A stretch of DNA of 64,000 nt, from positions 18,296,804 through 18,360,803 of the forward strand of contig NC_088204.1 of the NCBI RefSeq assembly GCF_037126465.1, read 5' to 3'. The notes below the pieces were generated by a model. It saw only the letters and a list, made by a program, of their open reading frames with translations. It was not told where the DNA came from and did no database searches. Position 1 is the stretch's first letter. Each line of letters starts with the position of its first letter. Positions 33,568-45,719 of the stretch are shown here, in pieces. The position numbers and the translations under genes are program-made. This stretch comes from Ornithodoros turicata (taxonomy: Eukaryota; Arthropoda; Arachnida; Ixodida; Argasidae).

Positions 33568-34438
33568 TTCCTGTAAATAGGAAAATTGTGCCGCGCAGCA
33601 TTCAGACATACGGCAAGTTCCACTTGTTAATCTGGCATGGTGAGACCTAATCCAAATCCACCAGCAAAAGGAGCTAACACCCGAGCCAAGAGCCTTGGCG
33701 GAAGTGGTTGTGTGGTCAAAATGTAGTAACACTGTCCTGCACTGGGTCATGTGACAGCTGTTACCCGCATATGACTGCCCGGAATTTAGGTGTTAATAAC
33801 TAATGTGCCCGCACAGGCACTCGCAATGCAGATGTGAGAAAGTGCTAGCTGATCAATTCCTCACGCTAGGAACACAGTTGGCACGTTTTGATTCAGGGAA
33901 CTCAACTGCTCAGAATCTTGCAAACAAAGCTGCCAGGAAATTACCACGCAAATTCACCGTAAGTTTCTAGCAAGGACAGTAGCTGACGGAAAGTATGCAA
34001 TCGAGCAACGGGGAATCTGATTGCCGGTCAGGTGTGCAACCATCACACTACGCCGACATCATGCTCTCATCAAAATCGTGCAAGACAGACAGACTTGCAA
34101 TCACTCTGGACACATTCTCACACATTCATACAGAGACTAAATGCGAAGCGTATGTTGCTAAAGAAATTTATTAATGGTGTGTGAAAGACGTATTAAATAA
34201 ACAATGAACGTTTTGTACAATGCGGTCGTACGACGATTTTCGGGGGGTCTAGTACAAATAGTGTATACACAAGCAACAAAGCCACAAGAATCCGCACAGG
34301 TAGGACAGAGGACCGTGGTCAAACTTCAGGACAGAATGTGTTGCATTTTGGGCACGGGTTTTTCGTTATTTGTGGGGCTCTGAAAAGAAAAGCAAACACC
34401 ATAGCTTTTTTTAGTATCACAGCAAATTTTATATGGTA

Positions 34439-34538
34439 CAGTCAAACTCCTTTACAACAAAACTCAGGGGACAGCAAAAAAAATTTGCTGTAGTGGTATT
34501 TTTGTTAAAAAGGTGTTCGCTATAAAGGAGTTTGACTG
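34439..34538. mobile_element. 100-bp MITE flanked by TA
   Basis: It starts CAGTCAAACTCCTTTA and ends TAAAGGAGTTTGACTG, with TA on both sides. Size and ends fit a Tc1/pogo-class MITE. Confidence 0.88.
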
Positions 34539-34978
34539 TATATGCTAAAAGTCTCCCTTGTACCTTTGGGGAAGTTTTTGAAAACTGGTTTTAATCCCAG
34601 GAAGTGTAAAATAGTGTGATATTACGCCTAGGATGTTTTATAACCTGAAGTGGACTAGAACAAAAATTTCAGATGGCAGCTCCCAGAGTGTGTGGATTTC
34701 TCATATTCGTGGTTCTTTCATTTTTTTGCTCCTTCCATGGTGGTTAAACACCACAGGAGTGCTGCTCGTATTTAGACGTTACTGAATCACGCCTTGCAGT
34801 GCTCCTGGTAGAGTAAAATTGTGCCGTTCATTTAACTTTGAGGTCCTTTGGCAGCGCCATAAAACAAGCTCAAACTGTATAAAGAATTTGTGCATGATTC
34901 TAAAATGTGCTGTAAAAGATGAAACATAGATCCTTGTGCTTTCAAGTTTGCCTTTTTCAAAATGATATGGAAAATTTA

Positions 34979-36461
34979 CAGCTGTGCGAATATTCGAAAT
35001 TTCGAACATGAAACATGCATCTGATGCTATTCGAATCCTATTCACAACCTACATTGAAATTTTCGAATATTTTTCGAATAGTACTGAAGCGGGGTATCAC
35101 CATTCTGCAAGTGGGCTTTGCCTCATTACACCCAAGAGTTAGGTGAAGCCCACTTTACACTGTTTACCATATTCTGCCACTGAAGTCTACAACTTCTATG
35201 AGCGCATGGTCAACACTGTACCCTGGGCACTGCAGTTTCTAAAAAAAGTACACGAAATTCATAATGTAAACATAGAAATGAGGGGTTGCATACAAAGCAG
35301 GCTGCATGGAACATGTTGACTAATAGCGAATTCCACTGGTCGTTCTAGTGCAGAAAAACCTGCACTGGCCAGCGCGCGCGTGTTCCACTGGTCGTTTCAA
35401 TGCAAAGCGCATCGCATTCCGCTGGTCGTTACGGGGCGACTACACCGGGCGAGTACAACACCAGTGCAACTCTGCCTGCACGGAGAAAATCGGCGGTGGA
35501 GACCGGAACACGGGAGTGCGCCCGGACGGTCCCTCCTCCGCTTTCGAATGAACATGGCGGACGAAATGGAAGTGGTTTTCGGTCTCGTTGAGGATTCCGA
35601 AAGCAGTGACAGCAGCAGAGATAGCTGTAGTAGTAGCGAAGGAGGATCGTCGTATTTGAACAACATTTACAACGAACTCTATGTATGACGTATCATCGTG
35701 TTCCTAGTGCTCGAATGAGACAGGACGCAAAACTTATAAAACAAAGACGAATACAGATAACGCTACATAACGCTACAGATATCGCTACATAACATACGCT
35801 ACATAACGCTACAGATATCGAAAAGTAGAGAATGCAGCTATTTCAACTTACCATTTGTGCTGCACATTGAAAAAAGCAAACGATGCGCTTCGTCATTATC
35901 CAAGCACAGTTGATACACACCGTCCATGCTGTTCTCGGTTTAGGTTTTCGCGGTTTACCAATGTTGCCTGCCTGGTCAACGGCACAGCTGCCAACATAGG
36001 TGGCGTTGAAGATTGTTTGGGGCAGCGCCGCTGCACTGAAACCCTCTCGGATGTTCCGCTGGGCGGATTAATGTAGTTGCACTGACGGAGAGCGCCCCTC
36101 ATTGTGGCGAGGGTGTTACACTGCTCTACGGTGCACCAGAACGACCAGTGGAATTCGCTATAACTCTCAGTACAGTTCATCCCAATAATGCAGTCTACCA
36201 TACACAACAGAGAGGGACCCTTCTCTCACGATATGTTACACTGGGTGAAAAGGCTCAAGTTTGGAACAGAACATCATCAAATGAGCACACCACCACAAAA
36301 TATTTCACCATGAGGTATTCAGAATTATTCGAACTGGGCCTTTTCTGATTATTCGAATTCGATTCGCCATCTGGAGAAATTATTCGGATTCGATTCGCAG
36401 TGCAAGTGAAATATATTCGTAAACTATTCGCAATGGAAATTTTGCTATTCGCACAGCTCTA
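34979..36461. mobile_element. hAT-like element carrying a nested Harbinger-type insertion
   Basis: The ends AGCTGTGCGAATATTCG and, inverted, AGAGCTGTGCGAATAGC agree, with many TATTCGAA repeats near both ends. No clear target duplication. The 35324-36160 element lies within. The same GTGCGAAT end type is seen in the element at 41536-41946. Confidence 0.7.
35324..36160. mobile_element. Harbinger/PIF-like element, 837 bp, TAA duplication
   Basis: Perfect ends TAGCGAATTCCACTGGTCGTTC and its reverse complement lie between TAA trinucleotides (35321-35323, 36161-36163). Internal GGTCGTTtc/ACTGGTCGTTACG motifs repeat at the left. A plus-strand frame at 35550-35688 (MADEMEVVFGLVEDSESSDSS...) is acidic and Ser-rich and may be the start of an element protein. 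It ends after about 44 codons. Confidence 0.85.
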
Positions 36462-36727
36462 GGGGTTCTATATCAGGTTCTATGAGGCAGGGTAAAATCT
36501 GGTGGTACCATGTGAAAGAGCAGATTTTTATGTGGAAAAGAAAATATGTGTGTCTCACATTTCACGTGAATACTGGATGCCAAGGAGCTTTGGTGAACGT
36601 TTAGCGTTTGCCAGTGCCTGCATTTGTGGCTGAATTTGCACAATCATTTTCGATTACTACCCAAACTGATGATGGTGCAAATTGGGAGCATAAAAATGGG
36701 CTTTACCACCTTAAACCCTATGTATGA

Positions 36728-37073
36728 TACAGCCTGAAGTTTTTGGGAATTTTTTTTTCTCTAAATTCAGGAGGTAAAAGTCGGGGAAAATAAACATGTG
36801 CTCTAAATTCATGCGAATTCAGGAGGAAAAACTTCCAGTATGCTGGATTCTGTGAGAAATCGGACACAGCTACTCAACCTTACTGCATTGGTTTGATAAA
36901 AACAGTGATGTAACTGCATTTCCTGTCAAACAAGTTATCTGTGCATTCCTACTGATGTCTCAGTGATGGCAATTTGCCGGGTAAAAATTGGGTTTCACCC
37001 TAAAGAGGCAACCTTTAATTCAGTGTGGAAATTCGGGGAAGAATCGGGTTAAACCCTAAAACTTCAGGCTCTA
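36728..37073. mobile_element. 346-bp element, family member A
   Basis: Left end CAGCCTGAAGTTTTTGGG, right end AAAACTTCAGGCTCT. ATGTATGA occurs at both borders, fitting an 8-bp hAT-type duplication. It is clearly related over its length to 55738-56078 (shared AAATAAACATGTGCTCTAAATTCATG, TTTCACCCTAAAG and others). Confidence 0.75.
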
Positions 37074-38120
37074 TGTATGAATGGCCATGCTTGCACTCTG
37101 GCAGGTTCGATTGTTCGCGTCGAGGAACTAAGCGACGAGGATGCAAACTTAATTTAATTTTAATTTGCAGGTTTAACGCTAAAATGCAAGGCTCTATTCG
37201 TCCTGATTGGTCAAAAGCCAAAACGGCATTATACATAGGGAGTGACTTCGGGTTAAACCAGATTCTGCCCGGTTATTCCGCCCCCCCCGAACTGACCTCC
37301 GACCAATTCGAGTTAAACCCGATTTCTCCCTGAATTCCAGTCACTATGAAATCTTCAAGTGACGTTTCCACTGAAGACGAACAAAGGTCGCCATGTGTAA
37401 CACATGTAAGAATGGGTCACTTATGTTCCCAGCAATACACTCATGTGTGTCAACACTGTCTATGGCTTCGGGCATTACCGCTGGAAGGTCACGATCCCGC
37501 AAAAAAAAAAAAGAGAGAGAGAGATTAGGAAAGGACTTAATAGACAAGAGGAGAAACAATAACACCCGAAGGCACAATTATCGCCCGATTTCTCCCCGAA
37601 TTACAGATTTAAAAACAGCACCCGATTTTTACCCCCCGAATCTGAGAAAGGCATTTAACCCAAAAAAGTCACTCCCTAATTATACATACTGCTGTTGTAG
37701 TGCTCTCTCCATTCTTGGTGGGAGTCTCTGCTTTTTGCCTCTTGATGGGGGAAGAAGTTGAGTCATTACCAGATTCGTCTGTTGGCCTCTGCAATTTCCA
37801 AGTTAACACACGTTGGCCTATTCACTGTGACAAAAGCAAGCAACGTGGGCCCCCTCAATCCAACTTATCAAAACGTCGTCTGCCTGCACAGTTTCTACAC
37901 TCAACCGTGCATTTATTGTGTGGCTGTTGCAACAGAAACTTGAGTACGTCGTAATGACATTTTTCAATGCGAAATTATCACAAGGGGATGAAAATGGTTG
38001 GGGTCAGACCGGATTCTTCCACATTATTCCCTCCCGAATCAGTTTAGGGCTAATTCGAATTAAAGCTGATTTCTCCCCGAATTCCAAGTATGTATCACGT
38101 GCATTATTAGTAGCAGTTTG
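37074..38120. repeat. Further sequence of the same repeat style, unresolved
   Basis: Motifs CGGGTTAAACC, GATTTCTCCCCGAATT and CCCGATTTTTACCCCCCGAA recur between 37250 and 38090. It is probably one or more related decayed elements. Borders are not resolved. An A12 run with GA repeats is at 37501-37525. Confidence 0.45.
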
Positions 38121-39627
38121 TACGCGTGTCTGATGTAAATATTATTTAAGTGTAACAATAAACTATGTGAAGCACATTTGATGTTACAATATGTGGTCCT
38201 TGTCACTATAAAGCACAAGGTATGTACGGGGTTCCCCAAGATAAACTTCCGGGTTTGTAGCGGAGATGAAACAAACAGTGTTGGGAAGCTAAAGTAGATG
38301 TTAGAGGACGTATTATGCCCCAAAATTTTATGTCGATGCTACCACTTGGTCCGTTTCTCTGCGGATAAATCGTGAAAATTAAAAACCCGCCGCTGTCTAA
38401 CATTTCCAATCGGCTATACCAGCTCTACCTGTGTTTTACTTCTTCCGTCAGATGGCAAAACAGTCAAACGCGGCGTTGCAGATGACTTCGCACAGAGTCC
38501 CAATTGCAGAGTAATTTGAAACTGCAATAACTGTTGTTACAAATGATAGCAAGACGCATTTGCTCGCGACTCGACGTCCATGTGACAAACTTTTGAGGCA
38601 CGCGCACAGATTTTCGCCGTCAAATGAAAGAAGCGCTGAACAAAAACGTCGTGAAACGATCAAGCATGATAAGCACAGCCATACAACATCTTCGAGGATC
38701 GCAGTTTTACTTCGCTAATGAATGGGGCTGTTCCAAACAATGCATTACCGCCCTGGTAATGATGGTCTCACGCGTGACGTCGCATGTGAGAGCACACTGA
38801 AACCGTGCAGTTTCTCGCTTACACAACAAATGCGGAAGGCATTGTCAGTGCAAGACGAGAGCACTTGCCACCTTCATTTTCCTTCTGAGACATGCTCATC
38901 ACTAAACCATCCCACATTCTGAACACGTCATTGCGCTTTACTTGAATTCTGTTTGTTTCACCAGCATTTACAATGCCAACACAGGTGTTCAATGTCCATG
39001 AAAGATTTTGGAAGTGCAAGATTCTTACGGTTTTCAGCTTGCCTCGTGAGAACAGCACATTGTTTCGTTGTAAAAATAATTGTACTGTACATGTGCATAT
39101 AGGCATCTATGCCTTGGGCTAAGCCAATACATTAGTACATGTTCTTTATTAGCACTTCAAGTGTGTGTCATGAGGGCATTTTTCTAAGGATGCCAGTTTT
39201 TGGGGCTAAATTGTCACTCTTAGAAGCCTTTACCCTACGACGTGATATTCGAAGGACAATTTTGCAGATGTTCGTATTCGAAAATTTCAATTTCCACACA
39301 CCTTTACATATTAGAGATTTCAAAATAGCCCCAAGCCCCTCCCGCCTGTGCCTGGGCACTACTGGCGATGTCGGGCACGAATGAAGTATACCCGAGGGGA
39401 GGCCGCGCGCAACCGCTCTCACTAGCAGACGACACCAAGTATCCGACCATTACCTCTCCCAAGAGGTGGCAGACCGTGTCCCAAACATTACATATGTTGT
39501 ACAACCAACAAGGAAAGCTTCCGTGCCACAAGTGAATCATGTTAGCACTCCCCATTGTCTAACTCCCCATTCATAACGGAGAAATTGACATTGCTGACAT
39601 AAATTCACACTAACCTACAATGCTATA

Positions 39628-40375
39628 CAGTAAAACCTGCGGATAGCGATGTCGCGTATAACGATATCCCTCGTAAAACGATGGTTCATGATTTTACTGT
39701 CAAAATATACATTGTTTCTATGGGGAAACGACCCGCGTACAGCAATGGAAACCGCGGTTCCGAATACTCTTATAACGATGTTGGACGTTGTCCCGTGCGC
39801 ATAACCTCGCCGCAATTTTCGCCGCGATAAGATACAGTAGAATCTCGATGAATACAAATCTCACAGGGTAGCGGAAACAATTCGTATCGTCCGAAATTAA
39901 CATAGAAAGAAACCAAAATAAAAATTGAGGCAAGAAAATAGACAGCGACTGTTCATTTTTCCAGTGCTGTCAGTGAAAGTGGTAGGTGGTAACGCTTTTG
40001 TGTCTCCGTATTTGGCCAATGCTGCTCAAATTCGCGAAATGATTCAAAAGGCCTAGCACGTGCTTTCCACCCGCGAGTCGCGCGACAGGGTTCTAAAGCG
40101 AGCTTCTCCTAAAGCACACACGCGTTAGGTGAAGCAGACTTGCGGAACGGTGACGTGTAGCGTTGCCAGAAGTTGTCCTGATATGTTCCCTGGTTCCCTC
40201 CACGAGTTCTGGTCGCTGTTTTCCCAAGCCAGTGCAATGTCACACAGAGTTTTTTTTTAGCATCTCTTTCTTTTTCTTTTGCTACACGCGGGATGGCGCG
40301 CTATTTAGGTCAGCCCTCGTATAACGATCGAATTCGCGATTACCGTCAATATCGTTATACGCGGGTGTAATAGTG
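39628..40375. mobile_element. Tigger/pogo-like non-autonomous element
   Basis: It starts TA-CAGTAAAACCTGCGGATAGCG with GTATAACGATAT following, and ends with CGTATAACGATCG ... ATCGTTATACGCGGGTGTAATAG. Repeated ATAACGAT near both ends is typical of Tigger-class ends. At 39834 a second TACAGTAGAATCTCGATGAA end suggests another element inside it. No transposase is visible. Confidence 0.6.
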
Positions 40376-41182
40376 TTCAATTTAAGAAGGAAAAGAAATC
40401 TAGTCCGTCAACTACGTGCCCCGTTGTAGATGAGGAGCAGTAGTGTGCCAGGAGAGATACTGCAGCTCCACCATGCAGCCATTCTTAACAGCCAATACGG
40501 AAGCAGAGAGAATACGATGGATTACATTATCTGGCGCAGGAGGGAACGTGACCTCTCTGGGCCCCTGGGCCCAGCCATCCTATCCATGGCGCTATCTCTT
40601 CCTTCTTAAGTTGAACACGACTATAGCTAGCAGCCAGCTAGCAATACTGGAAGGGAAAGTACAAGGAACGAACCTTTCGTTTTACAAGGTGTGTGATCAC
40701 ATTCACTGTCGGTTCCTGGAAAATCAAGGGAGTATTCAAAAAGTGGAGAAACAAAACAACATAAGAGAAACAATTGTTATCCGCTACACCAGTGATGGAG
40801 CAGCTTCCTACTCTGGCATGCAACAAGTTTGGTGTAGCAGTTGCAAACGTTGTTTAATCATTTGGTCACAAAAATGTAAAAAGGCTCGCTAATGAGCAAA
40901 AATAAACTGTCTAATTAAATGTGATCTAAAAAAATGGCAACAAAAATATTGTAATGGGCTTGAGAAATACAATATCGCAACTATTGTTTTTTTTTGTATG
41001 TGCATTCATAATGACCACACGCAAACATAAAATATGTTCAAATTATGTTGTCCTGATCAAATAACGCAGTTATAACTCCAGGTTTCTGCATGCAGTAAGG
41101 CAAAGAGGTAATCCACACTTCGCATATTGTGCCAAATACCCATTCACATTCAGCGCATGTTTTTCATTAGCAATTCCCTTAA

Positions 41183-42238
41183 AGGGACACTACAATGCAA
41201 AAACAACTTGCTCTCAAATGAAAGTCACCGTTTCAATTAGTGTAATTACAACAAAATTAGCTCACACAGCGCTACCGTTTGGAAGAAAAATGCAATGAAA
41301 ACAGAGCCGTCTTTGGCGGCAACGAATGGGATCCCCAGGAGGCAAAGATTGGCGGCATCCAATGAAACAGCAGGAGAAGCACACGCATACCTATCATGGG
41401 CATGTGGATTTGGAACGGGTCTGATCGTAGTGTTCCGTATATGCGCGGCATGATGCACCCTGCGGCATTTTTCAAAACCGATTCACTGAATTGTAGATCA
41501 CAATAGTTCTCGCGAATGTTCCACTGACAACATTTTAGGGGTGTGCGAATCCGAATATTTTAAGTCGAATCGAATCGAATGAGGGAAAAAATTCCGAATA
41601 TCGAATCGACTATCGAATATTCGTGCAAAATTTACAATATGTGACTTTCGCACTAAAAGTTTCCATTTTGTAGCCCATGGCTTTAGTGTGTCTTAAACGA
41701 ACGTTATCTTAAACGAAACACCGTCCCGCCTGTGTTGGTCCCGCAGCAAGGGCAATTTCGTAAAGCAGGCTTCACCTCATGCACGGAAGCATCAGGTGAA
41801 GCCCACTTTCGGGTTGTGTCGTTCATATTCGTGGAATAGTCGAATATTCGAAAAATCGAATATTGGATATTCGATTCGCGAATCGAATAGTTCGAGCGTT
41901 TGATATTCGATTCGAATTCGAGAATTCGAATATTCGCACACCCCTACAACATTTATCTTCATGTCCTTCGGACGACAATGCCTCTCCGCTTCGCAACGTG
42001 CACAATGTTTTTCACCGGGACTGCCCCATGGTGTGGCACACGCAGCATGGACTAAAAACACCTATGCACGAGCTGAAAAGACGTTCACATGCTTCGCACC
42101 GAAGCAAGAAAGAGCCCGGTATAATTTCGATTGTAGCTCCATAATGGATCAAAGTTTTGAATTATGATAACAAGTACGAAATTAACATACTGTGGAACGT
42201 AATTTGAAGTGAACTTGTTTTTGCATTTTAGTGCCCCT
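41183..42238. mobile_element. TTAA-flanked element with nested hAT
   Basis: Left end AGGGACACTACAATGCAAAAAC and right end TTGCATTTTAGTGCCCCT, with TTAA at 41179-41182 and 42239-42242. This suggests a piggyBac-type MITE. It is split by 41536-41946. Confidence 0.78.
41536..41946. mobile_element. hAT-type MITE, 411 bp, perfect 8-bp duplication
   Basis: The ends TAGGGGTGTGCGAAT and ATTCGCACACCCCTA are exact inverted repeats. CAACATTT is duplicated at 41528-41535 and 41947-41954. The interior is full of GAATATTCGAAT repeats that form long imperfect palindromes. Confidence 0.92.
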
Positions 42239-42801
42239 TTAATTTTAGTTTTGGTGAGTGGAGATACAATTGGTGTATGGGGAAGCTTTGTGGGTATTTA
42301 TGAACCACTACTACAAAAAGAAAGGGCCAAAGGTGCCTACCGCCGAGCCTGCATTTTTGACTGGAGATGTGGCCTGAAACAGACAATTATAACATTTGGT
42401 TAGTAAACATAGTCACGAAGAAAGAGTACTCCTCAGAAAGGGTCAACGCATATCTCTAGATGTCGAACACATGGTCGCCCCAGAGCAACATTCCTAGCAT
42501 AATCTTGCACTACACTACCAGCACATTACCAGCTCTTAGTACAACATTGGCACAGGGTCCCCAGAGCACAAAGAGTGTAATCAGTACTGTTTAAAAGTGA
42601 CACGTATAAAACGAAACAGGCTTTGGCCAGGACAGGTACAGACATAGCAAAGGTGCTCAAATATCAAATGCAATGCACTATTACTGAAAAAGGCACTTGC
42701 AGGCCCGTTCTCGTCAAAGTAATCGACCTCAATTCCTTCATGTCTATCATTGGTTGTTACGTGAAGGAGGCGTGAAGAACAGAAATGAATGTCAGATGCC
42801 C

Positions 42802-42900
42802 TCAAGCAATAGTCGAGCTCTTGATCCTGCAATCTTCGTGCTTTATCAGCGTGCCCACATCACGAGACTGCCCTTGAGAGTTCTCGCTGGAAGCGGAAGG
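42802..42900 (-). CDS. Weak candidate for the last NASP exon
   Basis: A pyrimidine-rich acceptor ending ACGATACAG precedes 33 codons ending in TGA. The phase (0) matches the exon 8 donor of NASP. The peptide is Ser-rich and then reads RDVGTLIKHED, which only loosely recalls the Ser-rich plus basic tail of NASP. A second, stronger-looking acceptor lies upstream at about 42979 (CTTATCACCTGCAG), and in one frame the opening runs from there, so this could be an exon of something else or chance. No match to a known tail could be confirmed. Confidence 0.22.
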   Translation of the reverse strand, partial: PSASSENSQGQSRDVGTLIKHEDCRIKSSTIA

Positions 42901-43559
42901 CTGTATCGTGAAAGAGAAATTTGTGTGGCCGTGAAGAAAAGTGTCGACGGCTACTCTATTTGCTCTGCGTAGCAAATTCTGAAGTCTGCAGGTGATAAGA
43001 AAAATAAAATATAAGTGTGTGAGAGTGGTTCCTTAACGCGGTACAGATGCAGACAGTGGGTGACCCTCGGACTGTTCATGTGCTAAAGACACCGGCTAGC
43101 AGAGCTGGTTCGAGGTGAACATCCGCCTGGGGCCGTTTGTTGGCACTTTGCTTCTCATTCTACCTCGTATGTTCAGTTCATAGTGATACCCTCGACAGAC
43201 TGCACTGTGTGTCGTCTGCATCCAAAAGTTTGCGCACACAACGAAGCATTCAAAGCGCTTCAAATAAAATCTCGTTTGCCGTTGTATTCTTCAAATTGGC
43301 TAAGCACACCAACCAAATGCTGTTTCTGAGTACTCAGTGCAAGAACAAATGTGATTTCACAAACCCCATTCAACGTTTACAAATGACAAAGACATCATCG
43401 ACAAAACACCTTCACGGATAAGGGGTTGGAAAACCACACAGATAGAACTTTGTCTCTGGCACAGTCTGTACGCCTTGCTCCACGCACTCCGTACGCAAAG
43501 TCCCACCTCCTATTATTTTTTATGCTACAGAGTTTTAAAAATCTCACATTTTTTTATGC

Positions 43560-44863
43560 CCCCGCCGACCGTGGCGCCAAACGGTGCTGGGCAGCTCCAT
43601 GAAGTCGGCGGGAAGTGACGCCTTGACCAGTTGCTCTATGGCTCCACGTCATAGCCCTTCCGCTCATTTCACTTCGCCGCGTCGCGTCCCAGCGCTCGCC
43701 GCGTCCCTGTTTACAGGCGTCGCCATGGGGACGGGAACTCCGCACTTCCGTGGCGCGCTCGGTACTACGTCATACCGAGATCAGGCGAGGACGAGGCGAG
43801 CCAAGAGTGAGAGGATCTCCTCATATTCAAAGCGCCATAACTCCGTGGTTGCGGGAGCGCAGTGTGAAAGGGTTTCGACGGAGATGCTTGCCACCCGTAA
43901 ATCTACATTTCAAACATGATTTTGTGTAATACAGTCGACCCCCGTTTATCCGGACGGTGCCGTTCCCGGCGAAATCGTCCGGATACCGCGGCATCCGGAT
44001 AAATGAAACGACCGAATAGAAAAGTCCTACAGAGCAAGGTTTAATTAAAACACAGAAATCTCGTCAATGACAGCTGTTACATAGTAGTGTAGGCACTCGA
44101 TTCCTGCAAACTTTTGCTAATTGCATAGAATTGAGCCACGCTGTTGCGCTGCTCGAAGAATGTCAGTGCGGACGCAAAGTGTCAATGTCGGAGCCTTGTT
44201 TCTCACTGGCGTCATCGGCACCGTCTTGCTGCACATAATCGGAGGCAACAGCTGCAATCCCGTCATCAGTCATAGCTGCACACGCGTCATCATCCTTATC
44301 AACGTCAACGTAGTCAGAAACCGCAGCATCATCTACGGCAGTTGCAGTGAGCCTCTGCATCAGGGATCGCAGCTCAGCTAGGGGAATGTCTTCATCGGCC
44401 AACGGGCCGTAAGCAGCAGGCCCTCGGGTTGGAGTTTTCCCCTCTAGAACCGGACAGTTGCTCGAGATATTTCCAAATGACTCGACTGGTCAACGGGACC
44501 CAGCGCACACAAATAGAAAAGGGGGTCATCGTGCACGGTTGTCTCCCCTACGGAGGAATGTAGGTCCCTCACGGGTGACGGGAATAACCCCAACACAGCG
44601 AAAAGGGTGACGAAGCTGGGTCAGCGTCTCCTCTTACTCACGGTAGTCCGGATAACTGAAGCTGGATTACAAGAATTTTCGACTTTCGTTCCCTGGAATT
44701 CTTGTCCGAGTCCGGAAGCTGAAGTCCGGATAAACGAGAACAAGATACATGGAGGAAAATCCGTTCCCGCTCCTTTTGTCCGGATACCGCGGGATCCGGA
44801 TAAATGAAGTCCCGATAAACGGGGGTCGACTGTATTTGAATTTGGATCCACAACCCCTTTAAG
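43560..44863. repeat. Repeat related to 32125-32513, interrupted by a Tigger element
   Basis: GCCGACCGTGGCGCCAAACG near 43565 resembles the interior of the TTAA element in TOE1. Its right end CAACCCCTTTAAGG is at about 44851, after the inserted Tigger element. The left end was not located. Confidence 0.5.
43932..44832 (-). mobile_element. Tigger/pogo element, 901 bp, TA duplication, transposase C-terminal remnant
   Basis: Ends CAGTCGACCCCCGTTTATCCG and its inverse, TA on both sides. On the minus strand, 44163-44402 encodes an acidic peptide beginning ADEDIPLAELRSLMQ with many Asp, matching in style the acidic C-terminus of Tigger transposases. The catalytic part is deleted. GTCCGGATA motifs repeat inside the right end. 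Confidence 0.88.
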
Positions 44864-45719
44864 GCCGTATTTCAGCTACATACAACGTTTACGTAAGGTC
44901 ATTAGTCTCAAGGCCATAAGTGTGCCCATCTGACAGGAGTATATAAGTCACCTGCTAGCACATCGCACCATGCTTTTATCGAGCAATGTCAGTGCTCTGC
45001 AGTACACATTCACTATGGTGTAACGATCTCTAAATTGTCGCACCCTGTCGTCCACAGTTCTCACATGAAAGTTGGAGTTTCAATAAGGACCATCCATCCA
45101 CAATTGTTTTGCTTAGCACCACAACTTGTCACGAAAATACTATTGAAACACTGAGAAAAACCGGCAGCGGTCATGGTATTCTGAAGCAGCAGAAATGCCA
45201 TCAGCCAATCAGGCACCAGATGCAGTGTATGTGGTGTGGAACACTATCATCGTGGCATCCTTCTCATCTTTTTGGGACAGCTCCCTCCACCACTGATGTT
45301 CTTGGCCTGCCCTTGTCTGTGCTAACTAATCTACTACATTCTACTAATCTACCACAGACACTGCTGCCAATGAAGTCAGGGACAACATGGAGATGTCAGA
45401 AGGAAGCAGGTTTTTTAGCAAATCCATTCTCTCATGAAACTGTAGGATATCGAAAATGGTCTGGCATGGTTGCCAAGGTGTGTTGCATATTGATCTCCAC
45501 GGTGCTGTTTACCAGTGATTACAAGCTGAAGACCCACAATATTGTGTGGGTCCATCCACCTGTTGCACCAAAGCTGCGATTCTCAATACAGAGGCACAGT
45601 CCTACAAAATTTGTACGAAACCGTGGATTCTGCAATATACCCTGAACCCGTTCATTTTTGTGAAATCACTGAAATGTCAGCACCTTAACGATTGTATCGA
45701 ACAAACAAGTGGGCCTTAC

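Noticed and set aside
40443..40892. 149-codon plus-strand open frame
   Set aside because: No motif or family recognised and no splice or promoter context.
45109..45645. 178-codon plus-strand open frame
   Set aside because: No recognisable domain, odd composition, lies between NASP exon 8 and transposon sequence; probably chance.
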